Position numbers and translations under genes: made by a program. The notes under the pieces are model-generated. The model did no database searches. It had not been told where the DNA came from and was given only the letters and a program-made list of their open reading frames with translations. From assembly GCA_964570625.1 (NCBI GenBank), contig CAZMYW010000014.1, forward strand, positions 1 through 64,000: a DNA stretch of 64,000 bases, given 5' to 3'. This stretch comes from JBFLXB01 sp964570625. GTDB taxonomy: Bacteria; Nitrospirota; Nitrospiria; 2-01-FULL-66-17. This document shows, piece by piece, positions 9,417 through 16,251 of the stretch. The stretch's first letter is position 1; each line of letters begins with the position of its first letter.

Positions 9417-10237
9417 GCGTGCGGCGCGCCGGCAGCCGGCAGGGTGCAGGACTGTTCGTAATCCAGCAGGGTCGTGATCGTGGGATCGGGGCCGCAGAGC
9501 GCGCAGTTCGCATTCTTGCGGGTCTTGAGCGTGCGGAAGGTCATGTCCAGCGCGTCGTACATGACCAGGCCTTGAGCGAGTGACTCGCCCACGCCCAGAA
9601 TCTCCTTGAGCGTTTCCGCAGCCTGGAGAATCCCGATTGTTCCGGCCAGCACGCCCAACACGCCGGCTTCCTGGCAGGATGGGATCAGCCCCGCCGGCGG
9701 GGGTTCCGGATACAGGCAACGATAACAAGGCGTGCCGTGGTGGGCCTTGATGACTGCGACTTGGCCTTCGAAACGAAAGATGCTGCCCGACACCAGAGTT
9801 TTTTTCTGAAAGAAGCAGGCGTCGTTGATTAAGAATCGCGTGGGGAAGTTGTCGGACCCGTCCAGGACGATATCGTAGTCGCGGATCAGGTCGATGACGT
9901 TCGCTGAAGAAATCCGATCCTGATACGTGTTGATGGTGATGTCGGGATTCAGTGCGGAGAGCGTCTGGCGCGCGGACTCCACCTTAGGGACGCCGACGCG
10001 GTCGGTGGTGTGGAGGATTTGCCGTTGGAGGTTCGACAGGTCCACGGTGTCGGCATCGATGATGCCCAACGTGCCCACTCCCGCGGCGGCTAGGTAGAGC
10101 GCCGACGGGGACCCGAGACCTCCGGCGCCGACCAGGAACACCTTGGCCTCTGCGATCTTCTTTTGTCCCTTGCCGCCGACTTCCTTGAGGATCAGGTGCC
10201 GGCTGTACCGTTCGATCTGGGTGTCCGTGAGGGCCAT
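9413..10237 (-). CDS. moeB: E1-like adenylyltransferase MoeB/ThiF/HesA family (copy 1)
   Basis: The 274-residue enzyme activates the C-terminal glycine of a ubiquitin-like sulfur carrier by ATP-dependent adenylation. It has the ATP loop VGAGGLGSPSALYLAAAG (about residues 34-51), the DADTVDLSNLQRQILH metal/ATP site, zinc cysteines in PCYRCL and NCALCG, and the PSCQEAGVLG segment with the cysteine implicated in sulfur transfer. There is no C-terminal rhodanese domain. The ATG at 10237 follows the NIL gene by 23 bases. It is a clear paralogue of the gene at 12043-12846; this copy sits next to the carrier with a masked terminus and the JAMM protease, so it may serve that carrier. Confidence 0.9.
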   Translation of the reverse strand: MALTDTQIERYSRHLILKEVGGKGQKKIAEAKVFLVGAGGLGSPSALYLAAAGVGTLGIIDADTVDLSNLQRQILHTTDRVGVPKVESARQTLSALNPDITINTYQDRISSANVIDLIRDYDIVLDGSDNFPTRFLINDACFFQKKTLVSGSIFRFEGQVAVIKAHHGTPCYRCLYPEPPPAGLIPSCQEAGVLGVLAGTIGILQAAETLKEILGVGESLAQGLVMYDALDMTFRTLKTRKNANCALCGPDPTITTLLDYEQSCTLPAAGAPHA

Positions 10238-10260
10238 GGTCTGCGTCTGCTCCGCGTCGG

Positions 10261-10500
10261 TTACTCGATGATGTTGCGTTCGATGGGGTCGACCTTCACC
10301 CCCTTGGCTTTGAGAGCCGCGACCGCGCGTTCGATCTCCGTGGCGTCGCCGGTCAACTCGACGTCCATCCACCCGGTCTTCGCGGTCACGTCCGCGCGCC
10401 GGATATTGGTGACGACTTTGTACTCGTGGCCGATCTGGTAGATGATCGGGTCTTTGATTTTCGCTTCGGGGAACGTGATGTGGACTTTGAAGCTGGCCAT
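10261..10500 (-). CDS. NIL-domain protein
   Basis: The 79-residue product matches the NIL domain, a small ferredoxin-like fold also found at the C-terminus of methionine ABC transporter ATPases and in proteins of alternative homocysteine synthesis. Visible features are the YQIGHEYKVVTNIRRADV strand-helix segment and the TGDATEIERAVAALKAKGVKV helix typical of the family. It has no cysteine cluster or ferredoxin domain. Its position between a sulfur-carrier gene and an E1-like gene supports a role in sulfur or methionine metabolism, possibly as a ligand sensor or partner; the exact function is unknown. Confidence 0.82.
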   Translation of the reverse strand: MASFKVHITFPEAKIKDPIIYQIGHEYKVVTNIRRADVTAKTGWMDVELTGDATEIERAVAALKAKGVKVDPIERNIIE

Positions 10501-10503
10501 GGG

Positions 10504-10785
10504 TTAGATCCGTCCCCCTGCAATCGCCGGGACGATCGAGACCTGATCCCCATCCTTCAGCGGCGTGTTCTGGTTGGTCAAGAATCTGATGTCTTCGTCG
10601 TTGACGTAAATGTTGACGAACCGGCGCACCGAGCCCGTCTCATCACAGAGGCGCTCGCGCATGCCGGGGTAGCTCGAGTCCAGCGCGCTGATCAACCCGC
10701 CGATCGACTCGGCCTTGGTTTCGATCTCACCCGCTCCGCCGGTGAGCTTGCGGAGCGGCGACGGGATCCGGACGATGACAGCCAT
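10504..10785 (-). CDS. MoaD/ThiS-family sulfur carrier with masked C-terminus (GG-RI)
   Basis: The 93-residue ubiquitin-like protein starts MAVIVRIPSPLRKLTGGAGE, typical of MoaD/CysO-type carriers, and has the DGDQVSIVPAIAGG end strand. Carriers must end in Gly-Gly to be adenylated and thiocarboxylated, but here two residues, Arg-Ile, follow. QbsE and HcyS are known carriers with extra residues removed by JAMM proteases, and such a protease is encoded at the end of the same operon. The ATG at 10785 lies one base after the thrC stop. A role in cysteine, homocysteine or molybdopterin sulfur delivery is possible; the neighbours favour amino-acid sulfuration. Confidence 0.87.
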   Translation of the reverse strand: MAVIVRIPSPLRKLTGGAGEIETKAESIGGLISALDSSYPGMRERLCDETGSVRRFVNIYVNDEDIRFLTNQNTPLKDGDQVSIVPAIAGGRI

Positions 10786-10786
10786 G

Positions 10787-12022
10787 TCATGGCTCCTTGA
10801 GTCTGAACCGTCGTTGGAACTTTTCAAGCGACGGTTCGATGTAGATCGCCTCGCCCAACGTGCCGGCGACCGCTTCTTGGGTCTTGAGCCCGTTGCCCGT
10901 GATGTACGCCACGGTCAGGTCGCGCCGCCCGATCGCGCCTTGCTCGATCAGCTTCTTGAGCACGCCGATTGTCACGCCCCCGGCGGTCTCGGCGAACACC
11001 CCTTCGGTCCTGGCCAGGAGGTGGATGCCCTCGACGATTTCCTCGTCCGTGACGCTGGTGATCACGCCGCCGGTCTCTCGCGCGGTCTTGAGCGCGTAGT
11101 ACCCGTCTGCGGGATTGCCGATCGCCAACGACTTGGCCAGGGTTTTGGGTTTGACCGGCTTGATGAAGTCGCGGCCTTCGGCGAACGCCGCGGCGACGGG
11201 CGAGCAGCCGGTGGCTTGCGCGCCGTTGACCTTGGTCTTCACGCCCGAGATGAGTCCCACGCGCTCGAACTCTTTGAGCCCCTTCCAGATCTTGGTCAAG
11301 AGCGAGCCGGACGCAATGGGGACGACGACCTGATCCGGCGCGCGCCACCCGAGCTGCTCGGCGGTCTCGAACGCCAGGGTCTTTGATCCCTCGGCGTAGT
11401 AAGGCCGGATGTTGATGTTCACGAACGCCCAGCGGTACTCGCTTGCGATTTCGCTGCACAGGCGATTCACGTCGTCGTAGGTGCCCTCTACCGCCACCAC
11501 CGTGGGGTGATAGATGAGATTGCCCAGCACCTTGGCGGACTCTAGGTCCGACGGGATGAAGACGAAGCATCGAAATCCCGCCTGCGCCGCGTGGGCGGAC
11601 ACGGAGTTGGCGAGGTTGCCGGTCGACGCGCAAGCCACCGTGTCAAAGCCGAACTCCCGTGCGCGGGTGAGGGCCACGGCCACGACGCGGTCTTTGAACG
11701 AGAGGGTCGGATGGTTGACCGTGTCGTTTTTCAGATACAACTCGTCGAGGCCCAGCGTCTGCCCGAGGCGGTGCGCGCGGATCATGGGGGTGAACCCCCC
11801 GTGTAATCCCACCGTGGCTTCTTTCTCCACCGGGAGCAGATCGATATACCGCCATAGGCTCTTGGGCCCGGCCGTGATGGTGTCGCGGGAAATGGCGGCG
11901 GCGATGGCCTCGTAGTCGTAGTCGACCTCCAGGGGCCCGAAGCAAAACTCGCACACGTGGAGCGGCTCCGGGCGGTAGAGCTTGCCGCACTCTCGGCACT
12001 TCAGTCCCTTGATTTTGTCCAT
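10787..12022 (-). CDS. thrC: Threonine synthase
   Basis: This PLP enzyme converts O-phosphohomoserine to threonine. The 411-residue product begins with a small zinc ribbon (Cys-9, 12, 24 and 27: CRECGKLYRPEPLHVCEFC), followed by the fold-type-II core with NPTLSFKDR, where Lys-110 should bind PLP, ACASTGNLANS for the substrate carboxylate, and a glycine-rich phosphate loop. The family and length are normal. Its place inside a sulfur-carrier operon, one base ahead of the carrier gene, is notable: it may simply make threonine, or it may use phosphohomoserine with a protein thiocarboxylate to make homocysteine. The second idea is inference. Confidence 0.9.
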   Translation of the reverse strand: MDKIKGLKCRECGKLYRPEPLHVCEFCFGPLEVDYDYEAIAAAISRDTITAGPKSLWRYIDLLPVEKEATVGLHGGFTPMIRAHRLGQTLGLDELYLKNDTVNHPTLSFKDRVVAVALTRAREFGFDTVACASTGNLANSVSAHAAQAGFRCFVFIPSDLESAKVLGNLIYHPTVVAVEGTYDDVNRLCSEIASEYRWAFVNINIRPYYAEGSKTLAFETAEQLGWRAPDQVVVPIASGSLLTKIWKGLKEFERVGLISGVKTKVNGAQATGCSPVAAAFAEGRDFIKPVKPKTLAKSLAIGNPADGYYALKTARETGGVITSVTDEEIVEGIHLLARTEGVFAETAGGVTIGVLKKLIEQGAIGRRDLTVAYITGNGLKTQEAVAGTLGEAIYIEPSLEKFQRRFRLKEP

Positions 12023-12042
12023 CGCGTTCGCCGGTCGGCGGG

Positions 12043-12846
12043 TTATGCCGTCCGGCAGACCTCCTGTTCGTACTCCACCGGCTCGGTGATGGTGGGGTGT
12101 TCGCCGCACACCGGGCACTTGGGATTCCTGCGCAGGGGAACGTTCCGAAACTGCGTGGTCAACGCGTCGTACGTGAGCAGGCGATCGGTCAGCGGCTGTC
12201 CCACGCCCAAAATCAACTTCAGCGCTTCGGTTGCCTGGATGGTGCCGATGATCCCGGCCAATGCTCCCAGCACGCCGGCTTCTTGACACGACGGCACCAG
12301 GCCCGCCGGAGGCGGCGTTTTGAACAGGCAGCGGTAACAGGCGGATTTCCCGGGAATGATCGTCAACACTTGTCCCGTGAACCGCAGGATGCCGCCGTGG
12401 ATCAGCGGTTTGTTGGCGAGCACCGCCGTGTCGTTGATCAGAAACTTGGACGGGAAGTTGTCCGTGCCGTCGATGATCACGTCGAACGCTTTGACCACGT
12501 CGAGGGCGTTTTTGGCGGTGAGGCGATCGTGGATCGGCACCACAGTCACATCCGGATTGAGCGCCGCGATTTTTTCACGCGCGGACTGGATTTTGGGCCG
12601 TCCCACGTCGGGCGTATGATGGATCACCTGGCGTTGCAGGTTGGAGAGGTCCACCACGTCACCGTCGATGATGCCGATCGTGCCCACGCCGGCGGCCGCC
12701 AAGTACAGCGCGGCTGGTGATCCCAGGCCACCCGCGCCGACGATAAACACTTTGGCGTTGGCGATCTTCTTCTGTCCCTTGCCGCCTACTTCGGGCAGCA
12801 GGATGTGCCGGCTATAGCGTTTGATCTGATCTTCGTTCATGGCCAT
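12043..12846 (-). CDS. moeB: E1-like adenylyltransferase MoeB/ThiF/HesA family (copy 2)
   Basis: The 267-residue paralogue of the gene at 9413-10237 shares its architecture: VGAGGLGSPAALYLAAAG ATP loop, DGDVVDLSNLQRQVIHH, SACYRCL and KCPVCG zinc cysteines, and PSCQEAGVLG. It lacks a rhodanese domain. It lies directly downstream of cysteine synthase and the GGGG-ending carrier, so it probably activates that carrier, while the other copy serves the GG-RI carrier. Molybdopterin synthase activation cannot be excluded for either, since no moa genes are in the window. Confidence 0.9.
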   Translation of the reverse strand: MAMNEDQIKRYSRHILLPEVGGKGQKKIANAKVFIVGAGGLGSPAALYLAAAGVGTIGIIDGDVVDLSNLQRQVIHHTPDVGRPKIQSAREKIAALNPDVTVVPIHDRLTAKNALDVVKAFDVIIDGTDNFPSKFLINDTAVLANKPLIHGGILRFTGQVLTIIPGKSACYRCLFKTPPPAGLVPSCQEAGVLGALAGIIGTIQATEALKLILGVGQPLTDRLLTYDALTTQFRNVPLRRNPKCPVCGEHPTITEPVEYEQEVCRTA

Positions 12847-12859
12847 ATCGGATGATCCC

Positions 12860-13780
12860 CTACGACGCGCTGAAATAGCGCTCCATACTAAAATACCGTT
12901 CGCCCCGGTCTGGCAACATCGTCACCACGCGGCGACCCTTCCCGAGCTGTCGGGCCACTTGGCGCGCGGCGAACACGTTCGCACCGGATGAGATGCCGAC
13001 CAACAGGCCTTCGCGCTCCGCCAGCGTTTTCTTCGCACGGTACGCGTCGTCGTCCGTCACCGTAATAATCTCATCCACGACCGTTCTATTCAAGACCTTT
13101 GGCACGAAGCCCGCACCGATCCCCTGAATCTTGTGCGGACCCGGAGGACGACCGGACAGCACCGCCGACGCCGCGGGCTCGACGGCCACGATCCGCACCG
13201 CGGGGTTATGCGCCTTCAGGACCTCGCCCACGCCGGTGATCGTGCCCCCAGTTCCCACCCCCACTACGAACGCGTCCACGCGGCCCTCCGTGGCACTCAT
13301 GATTTCCGGCGCGGTGGTCCGCCGGTGTGCGTCCGGGTTGGCCGGGTTGGCGAACTGATCCGGCATGAAATACTCCGTGTGTCGAGCCACCAATGCTCGG
13401 GCTTCGTCGATGGCGCCGGCCATCCCCAATTGCGCCTTGGTGAGCACGACCTCGGCGCCGAATGCCTTTAAAATCTCGCTCCGCTCGCGCGACATACTTT
13501 CGGGCATGAGCAGGACCAGTCGATAACCTCGAACCGCTGCCACCAGCGCCAGCCCGATGCCGGTATTGCCGCTGGTGGGTTCGACGATCGTGGAGCCCGG
13601 TTTCAATCGCCCGTCGCGTTCGGCGGCGAGGATCATGCTGAGACAGATGCGATCCTTGACGCTTCCCCCGGGGTTGGCCGACTCAACCTTGGCGTAGATC
13701 TCGGCCTCGCCGTCGTCGCTGTACAGCCGGACCAGCGGCGTGGCGCCGATCAACGCCGTCGCGTCGGCCGCGGCCTTCAA
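12860..13780 (-). CDS. cysM: Cysteine synthase (CysK/CysM family)
   Basis: The 306-residue PLP enzyme replaces the leaving group of activated serine with sulfur. It has ANPGGSVKDR with Lys-42 as the PLP lysine, PTSGNTGIGLALVAA for substrate binding, and GVGTGGTITGVGEVLK for the PLP phosphate. The ATG overlaps the stop of the ThiS-like carrier gene (ATGA), so the two proteins are made in a coupled manner. This mirrors the mycobacterial CysO-CysM pair, in which O-phosphoserine and carrier thiocarboxylate are the substrates. Whether it uses acetyl- or phosphoserine cannot be decided from sequence alone. Confidence 0.92.
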   Translation of the reverse strand: MKAAADATALIGATPLVRLYSDDGEAEIYAKVESANPGGSVKDRICLSMILAAERDGRLKPGSTIVEPTSGNTGIGLALVAAVRGYRLVLLMPESMSRERSEILKAFGAEVVLTKAQLGMAGAIDEARALVARHTEYFMPDQFANPANPDAHRRTTAPEIMSATEGRVDAFVVGVGTGGTITGVGEVLKAHNPAVRIVAVEPAASAVLSGRPPGPHKIQGIGAGFVPKVLNRTVVDEIITVTDDDAYRAKKTLAEREGLLVGISSGANVFAARQVARQLGKGRRVVTMLPDRGERYFSMERYFSAS

Positions 13781-13977
13781 CCGCCCCCGCCCATATAGTA
13801 CAGGAATTCGATCGCGTCGCCTTCCCGGAGCGGGGTGGTGGCGAATTCTTCCTTCTCAAGCACCTTGAGGTTGTGTTCCACTGACACCATCTGGGGCTCA
13901 ATATTACGAGCCGTCAGCAGATCGAGGACGGTGATCTGGGTCACATCTTCGACTTTCCCGTTGAGTTTGACCTTCAT
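13777..13977 (-). CDS. ThiS/CysO-like sulfur carrier ending in GGGG
   Basis: The 66-residue beta-grasp protein begins MKVKLNGKVEDV and ends EFLYYMGGGG, so the C-terminal diglycine needed for adenylation and thiocarboxylation is already exposed. The LLTARNIEPQMVSVEHN segment is typical of ThiS. The first gene of the operon, it starts at ATG 13977 and overlaps cysM by 4 bases, which points to a role as sulfide donor for cysteine synthase rather than thiazole synthesis; no thi genes are nearby. Upstream lies a long, GC-rich leader with a hairpin at 14035-14070. Confidence 0.85.
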   Translation of the reverse strand: MKVKLNGKVEDVTQITVLDLLTARNIEPQMVSVEHNLKVLEKEEFATTPLREGDAIEFLYYMGGGG

Positions 13978-14034
13978 CGCGATCCTTGTCGTGTGGTCGT
14001 GAGTTGAGATTCGGCCGGCGTGACGCCTCAGGTC

Positions 14035-14070
14035 GGTCCGGGTGCCCGGTACACATCCGGTGCCCGGACC
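14035..14070 (-). other. GC-rich hairpin in the leader of the sulfur operon
   Basis: An imperfect inverted repeat pairs GGTCCGGGTGCCCGG (14035-14049) with CCGGTGCCCGGACC (14057-14070) around a 7-base loop. It lies about 60 to 95 bases upstream of the first gene of the minus-strand operon, and a second small palindrome TTCCAAAAGGAA is at 14084-14095. It could be a regulatory leader structure, but it matches no riboswitch consensus that I recognise and has no U-tract to act as an intrinsic terminator. Confidence 0.4.
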
Positions 14071-14185
14071 TTCGGGAGCCACATTCCAAAAGGAACCTAG
14101 TTGTAGCAAATGGGGGAAAAATGTGTCAAGGCAGCGCTGAATTGGCTGTTGTCCGTCGGATAATCGCGAAGCGGTGTTTTTTCGC

Positions 14186-14215
14186 TTGACCTCATAGGGC
14201 CAATTGCGTTACGTT
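14186..14215 (+). promoter_or_regulatory. Candidate sigma-70 promoter for mraZ and the dcw cluster
   Basis: TTGACC (14186-14191) is followed 18 bases later by TACGTT (14210-14215), an acceptable -35 and a weak -10. It lies just upstream of the MraZ box and about 50 bases before the mraZ start, the usual layout for this cluster. Confidence 0.4.
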
Positions 14216-14228
14216 CCCACCCACGAAA

Positions 14229-14254
14229 TGGGATGTAGTGGGATAAAGTAGGGG
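14229..14254 (+). promoter_or_regulatory. MraZ box (three 10-bp-spaced repeats)
   Basis: TGGG occurs at 14229-14232 and 14239-14242, and TAGGG at 14249-14253, spaced exactly 10 bases (TGGGATGTAG, TGGGATAAAG, TAGGGG). Direct TGGG repeats with one-helix-turn spacing upstream of mraZ are the known MraZ operator, which allows MraZ to control its own dcw operon. The third repeat is degenerate. Confidence 0.75.
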
Positions 14255-14264
14255 CTAAGACCAC

Positions 14265-14708
14265 GTGTTTCTCAGCCAGTACCACCACACGATCGACACC
14301 AAGGGACGCCTGAGTATTCCGGGAAAGTATCGCGACGCCCTCGCGCAGCGCGCCTCCGACGTGCTGATCGTGACGAGAGACCCCGAGCAGTGTCTGGCGA
14401 TTTTGCCGCTCGACGAATACAGGCGGCGGGCCGCCAAAGTCCAGGCGATACCGGACACCGCGCGGGTCAATAAAGATTATCGCCGTTTCGTTCACGGTGA
14501 TGCGGTCGATTGTTCGCTCGACCGGCAAGGTCGAATCTTGATCCCTCCCGGGCTGCGCCAGTACGCGGCATTGGACCGCGACGTGATGCTGGTGGGACTG
14601 AACGACTACTTCGAGGCGTGGTCGCTCGTTCGGTGGCGCGCGAAGTCCGAGCAACTGACGCGTGATGTTGATCAGATCATGGGGGCCATCTCCGGCTACG
14701 GGGTGTAG
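14265..14708 (+). CDS. mraZ: Transcriptional regulator MraZ
   Basis: MraZ is a ring-forming DNA-binding protein with two AbrB-like halves that regulates the dcw cluster. The 147-residue product shows both halves: SQYHHTIDTKGRLSIPGKYR near the start and DCSLDRQGRILIPPGLRQYA from about residue 82, each with the D-x-K/Q-GR-x-x-IP motif. GTG 14265 is the start because the conserved N-terminus begins there. The 10-bp-spaced operator directly upstream indicates autoregulation. Five bases after its stop begins copy A of the dispersed inverted-end element. Confidence 0.95.
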   Translation: MFLSQYHHTIDTKGRLSIPGKYRDALAQRASDVLIVTRDPEQCLAILPLDEYRRRAAKVQAIPDTARVNKDYRRFVHGDAVDCSLDRQGRILIPPGLRQYAALDRDVMLVGLNDYFEAWSLVRWRAKSEQLTRDVDQIMGAISGYGV

Positions 14709-14712
14709 GGAT

Positions 14713-14838
14713 GGAGCCTGTCCATGAGCGGCCATCTGCGGCGTTGCCGCTCCGCTTCCGGTGCTCACGTACACACGGAGTACGCTCCGCTCCGGTGCTC
14801 GCGGCGCCTTGCATCTGGCGCGCTCCTGAACAGGCTCC
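14713..14838 (+). repeat. Dispersed element with inverted ends, copy A
   Basis: This 126-bp element begins GGAGCCTG and ends CAGGCTCC, a perfect 8-bp inverted repeat; the similarity extends over about 18 bases with a few mismatches. The interior (CATCTGCGGCGTTGCCGC, then GTGCTCACGTACACACGGAG, TACGCTCCGCTCCGGTGCTC) is shared with copies at 19539-19664 and 36592-36758. It fills the space between the mraZ stop and rsmH. No transposase is encoded. It could be a REP/MITE-like sequence or an RNA structure inside the operon. Confidence 0.85.
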
Positions 14839-14891
14839 AGTCCCGGATAGCGGGATTGACTCTTACCTTAAATGATGGACGCGGAGCAGAG

Positions 14892-15833
14892 GTGGAAGCG
14901 GTACATCAGCCGGTCATGGTCCGCGAAGTTGTGCAGTGGCTGGGGTGTGGACCAGGACGGCGGATGGCGGACGTCACGGTGGGACTCGGGGGCCACGCGG
15001 CGGCGATCCTCGACGCGTGCACTCCCGACGGGATGCTCGTGGGCCTCGACCGGGACGCTGATGCCGTGGCGATTGCCCGCGAGCGGTTGCCGGCGCACCG
15101 CGTGCGGCTGCACCACGCGGAGGCGAGCGCGCTCACCGAGGTCCTGACGCGCGAGGGGTGGCCGGCTGTTGACGGCGTGTTGTTCGACCTCGGGGTGTCG
15201 TCCCTGCAACTCGACACCCCCGAGCGGGGCTTTTCGTTTCAACGCGAGGGACCGCTGGACATGCGGATGGACCGCCGCAATTCTCTGACCGCTGCGGAAA
15301 TCGTCAACGAGTGGCCGCAATCAGAGCTCGCCAACCTCATCCGGGGATACGGTGAAGAACGGTGGGCTGCTCGCATCGCCGCGTCCCTCGTGCGGGCGCG
15401 GACCCTCCGACCTCTTACGTCTACGCGGGAACTGGTCGACCTGATCGTGAATGCGATTCCGGCTCGGTATCGCGAGCCCCATCCCCACCCGGCGACGCGC
15501 ACGTTTCAAGCCCTGAGAATCGCGGTCAACCGGGAGCTGGATGATCTGGCGCCCTCGCTGGAGGCGGCGCGCGTGCGGTTGTCCGTCGGCGGGCGTTTGG
15601 TGGTGATCGCGTTTCATTCGCTGGAGGACCGGATCGTCAAACAAGTCTTCCGGCGCTGGGAAGGGGCGTGTGTGTGCCCGCCCGCCCTGCCCATCTGCCG
15701 CTGCGGTCGTCGTCGGTTGGCCCGGGTCCTCACTCGGCGTCCGATTACGCCGTCCGCCGAGGAGTCGCAGACGAACCCCCGTGCGCGAAGCGCCAAGCTG
15801 CGCGCCGTCGAGCGTGTCGCGGAGGCCGCGTGA
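14892..15833 (+). CDS. rsmH: 16S rRNA (cytosine-1402-N4)-methyltransferase RsmH
   Basis: RsmH methylates C1402 in the ribosomal P site using SAM. The 313-residue product opens VEAVHQPVMVREVV, has the SAM-binding DVTVGLGGHAAAIL and GLDRDADAV segments, the FDLGVSSLQLDTPERGFSF motif and the RTFQALRIAVNREL helix, all diagnostic for this family. I chose GTG 14892, which is preceded at 5 bases by GGAG (14883-14886); the frame is open further upstream into the repeat element, but that part is not conserved. Confidence 0.93.
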   Translation: MEAVHQPVMVREVVQWLGCGPGRRMADVTVGLGGHAAAILDACTPDGMLVGLDRDADAVAIARERLPAHRVRLHHAEASALTEVLTREGWPAVDGVLFDLGVSSLQLDTPERGFSFQREGPLDMRMDRRNSLTAAEIVNEWPQSELANLIRGYGEERWAARIAASLVRARTLRPLTSTRELVDLIVNAIPARYREPHPHPATRTFQALRIAVNRELDDLAPSLEAARVRLSVGGRLVVIAFHSLEDRIVKQVFRRWEGACVCPPALPICRCGRRRLARVLTRRPITPSAEESQTNPRARSAKLRAVERVAEAA

Positions 15834-15870
15834 TGGGTGCGGTGGATACCCGATGGTCGGAGGCGTCCCG

Positions 15871-16251
15871 GTGACCGGCATGATCAAGCGGTGGGCGGGT
15901 TGGTGTGTGGGGCCTCGCCGAACGTGGGTGATTTGGTGCGCGGTGCTGGTGCTCAGCGTGGTGGTGTTGTGGCACCACCATCGGACCATTCAGTTGGGTT
16001 ACCAGACCGAGCGCCTCCAGGCCGAGAAGACGCGCCTCGAGCGACTGCACCGCCAATTGCTGATCGAACGAGAGAGTCTCGCCTCGCTCGATCGCATCGA
16101 ACGACTCGCCGGTGCCATGGGGTTGGCCCACGTCCCACCGCGCGAGACCGTGGTGGTGCGATTGCCGCCCTCTCCACACGATACCGATCGCCTGTTCGCC
16201 GCTGCGGTGGGCCGGGGAGTGCTGCCGAAAGACGCGCATGCCGCGCCCTGA
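15871..16251 (+). CDS. ftsL: Cell division protein FtsL
   Basis: The 126-residue bitopic protein has one membrane helix (about residues 13-35, RTWVIWCAVLVLSVVVLW) followed by a periplasmic coiled coil with leucine/arginine heptads (TERLQAEKTRLERLHRQLL), the layout of FtsL, which joins FtsQ and FtsB and activates FtsWI at the septum. Sequence conservation in this family is low, so position between rsmH and ftsI is a major part of the call. GTG 15871 has GGAGG 7 bases upstream (15859-15863). Confidence 0.82.
   Translation: MTGMIKRWAGWCVGPRRTWVIWCAVLVLSVVVLWHHHRTIQLGYQTERLQAEKTRLERLHRQLLIERESLASLDRIERLAGAMGLAHVPPRETVVVRLPPSPHDTDRLFAAAVGRGVLPKDAHAAP

Noticed and set aside
9018..13977. Molybdopterin biosynthesis cluster, because of moeB/moaD-like genes.
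   Set aside because: No moaA, moaC, moaE or mog gene is present, while cysM, thrC, NIL and JAMM genes point to amino-acid sulfuration.
13978..14100. Known SAM or TPP riboswitch before the sulfur operon.
   Set aside because: No conserved core motif of these classes is visible; only an unclassified hairpin is supported.
14713..14838. Dispersed element copies as rho-independent terminators.
   Set aside because: The inverted ends are more than 100 bases apart, there is no U-tract after the right end, and two copies lie inside the essential dcw cluster.
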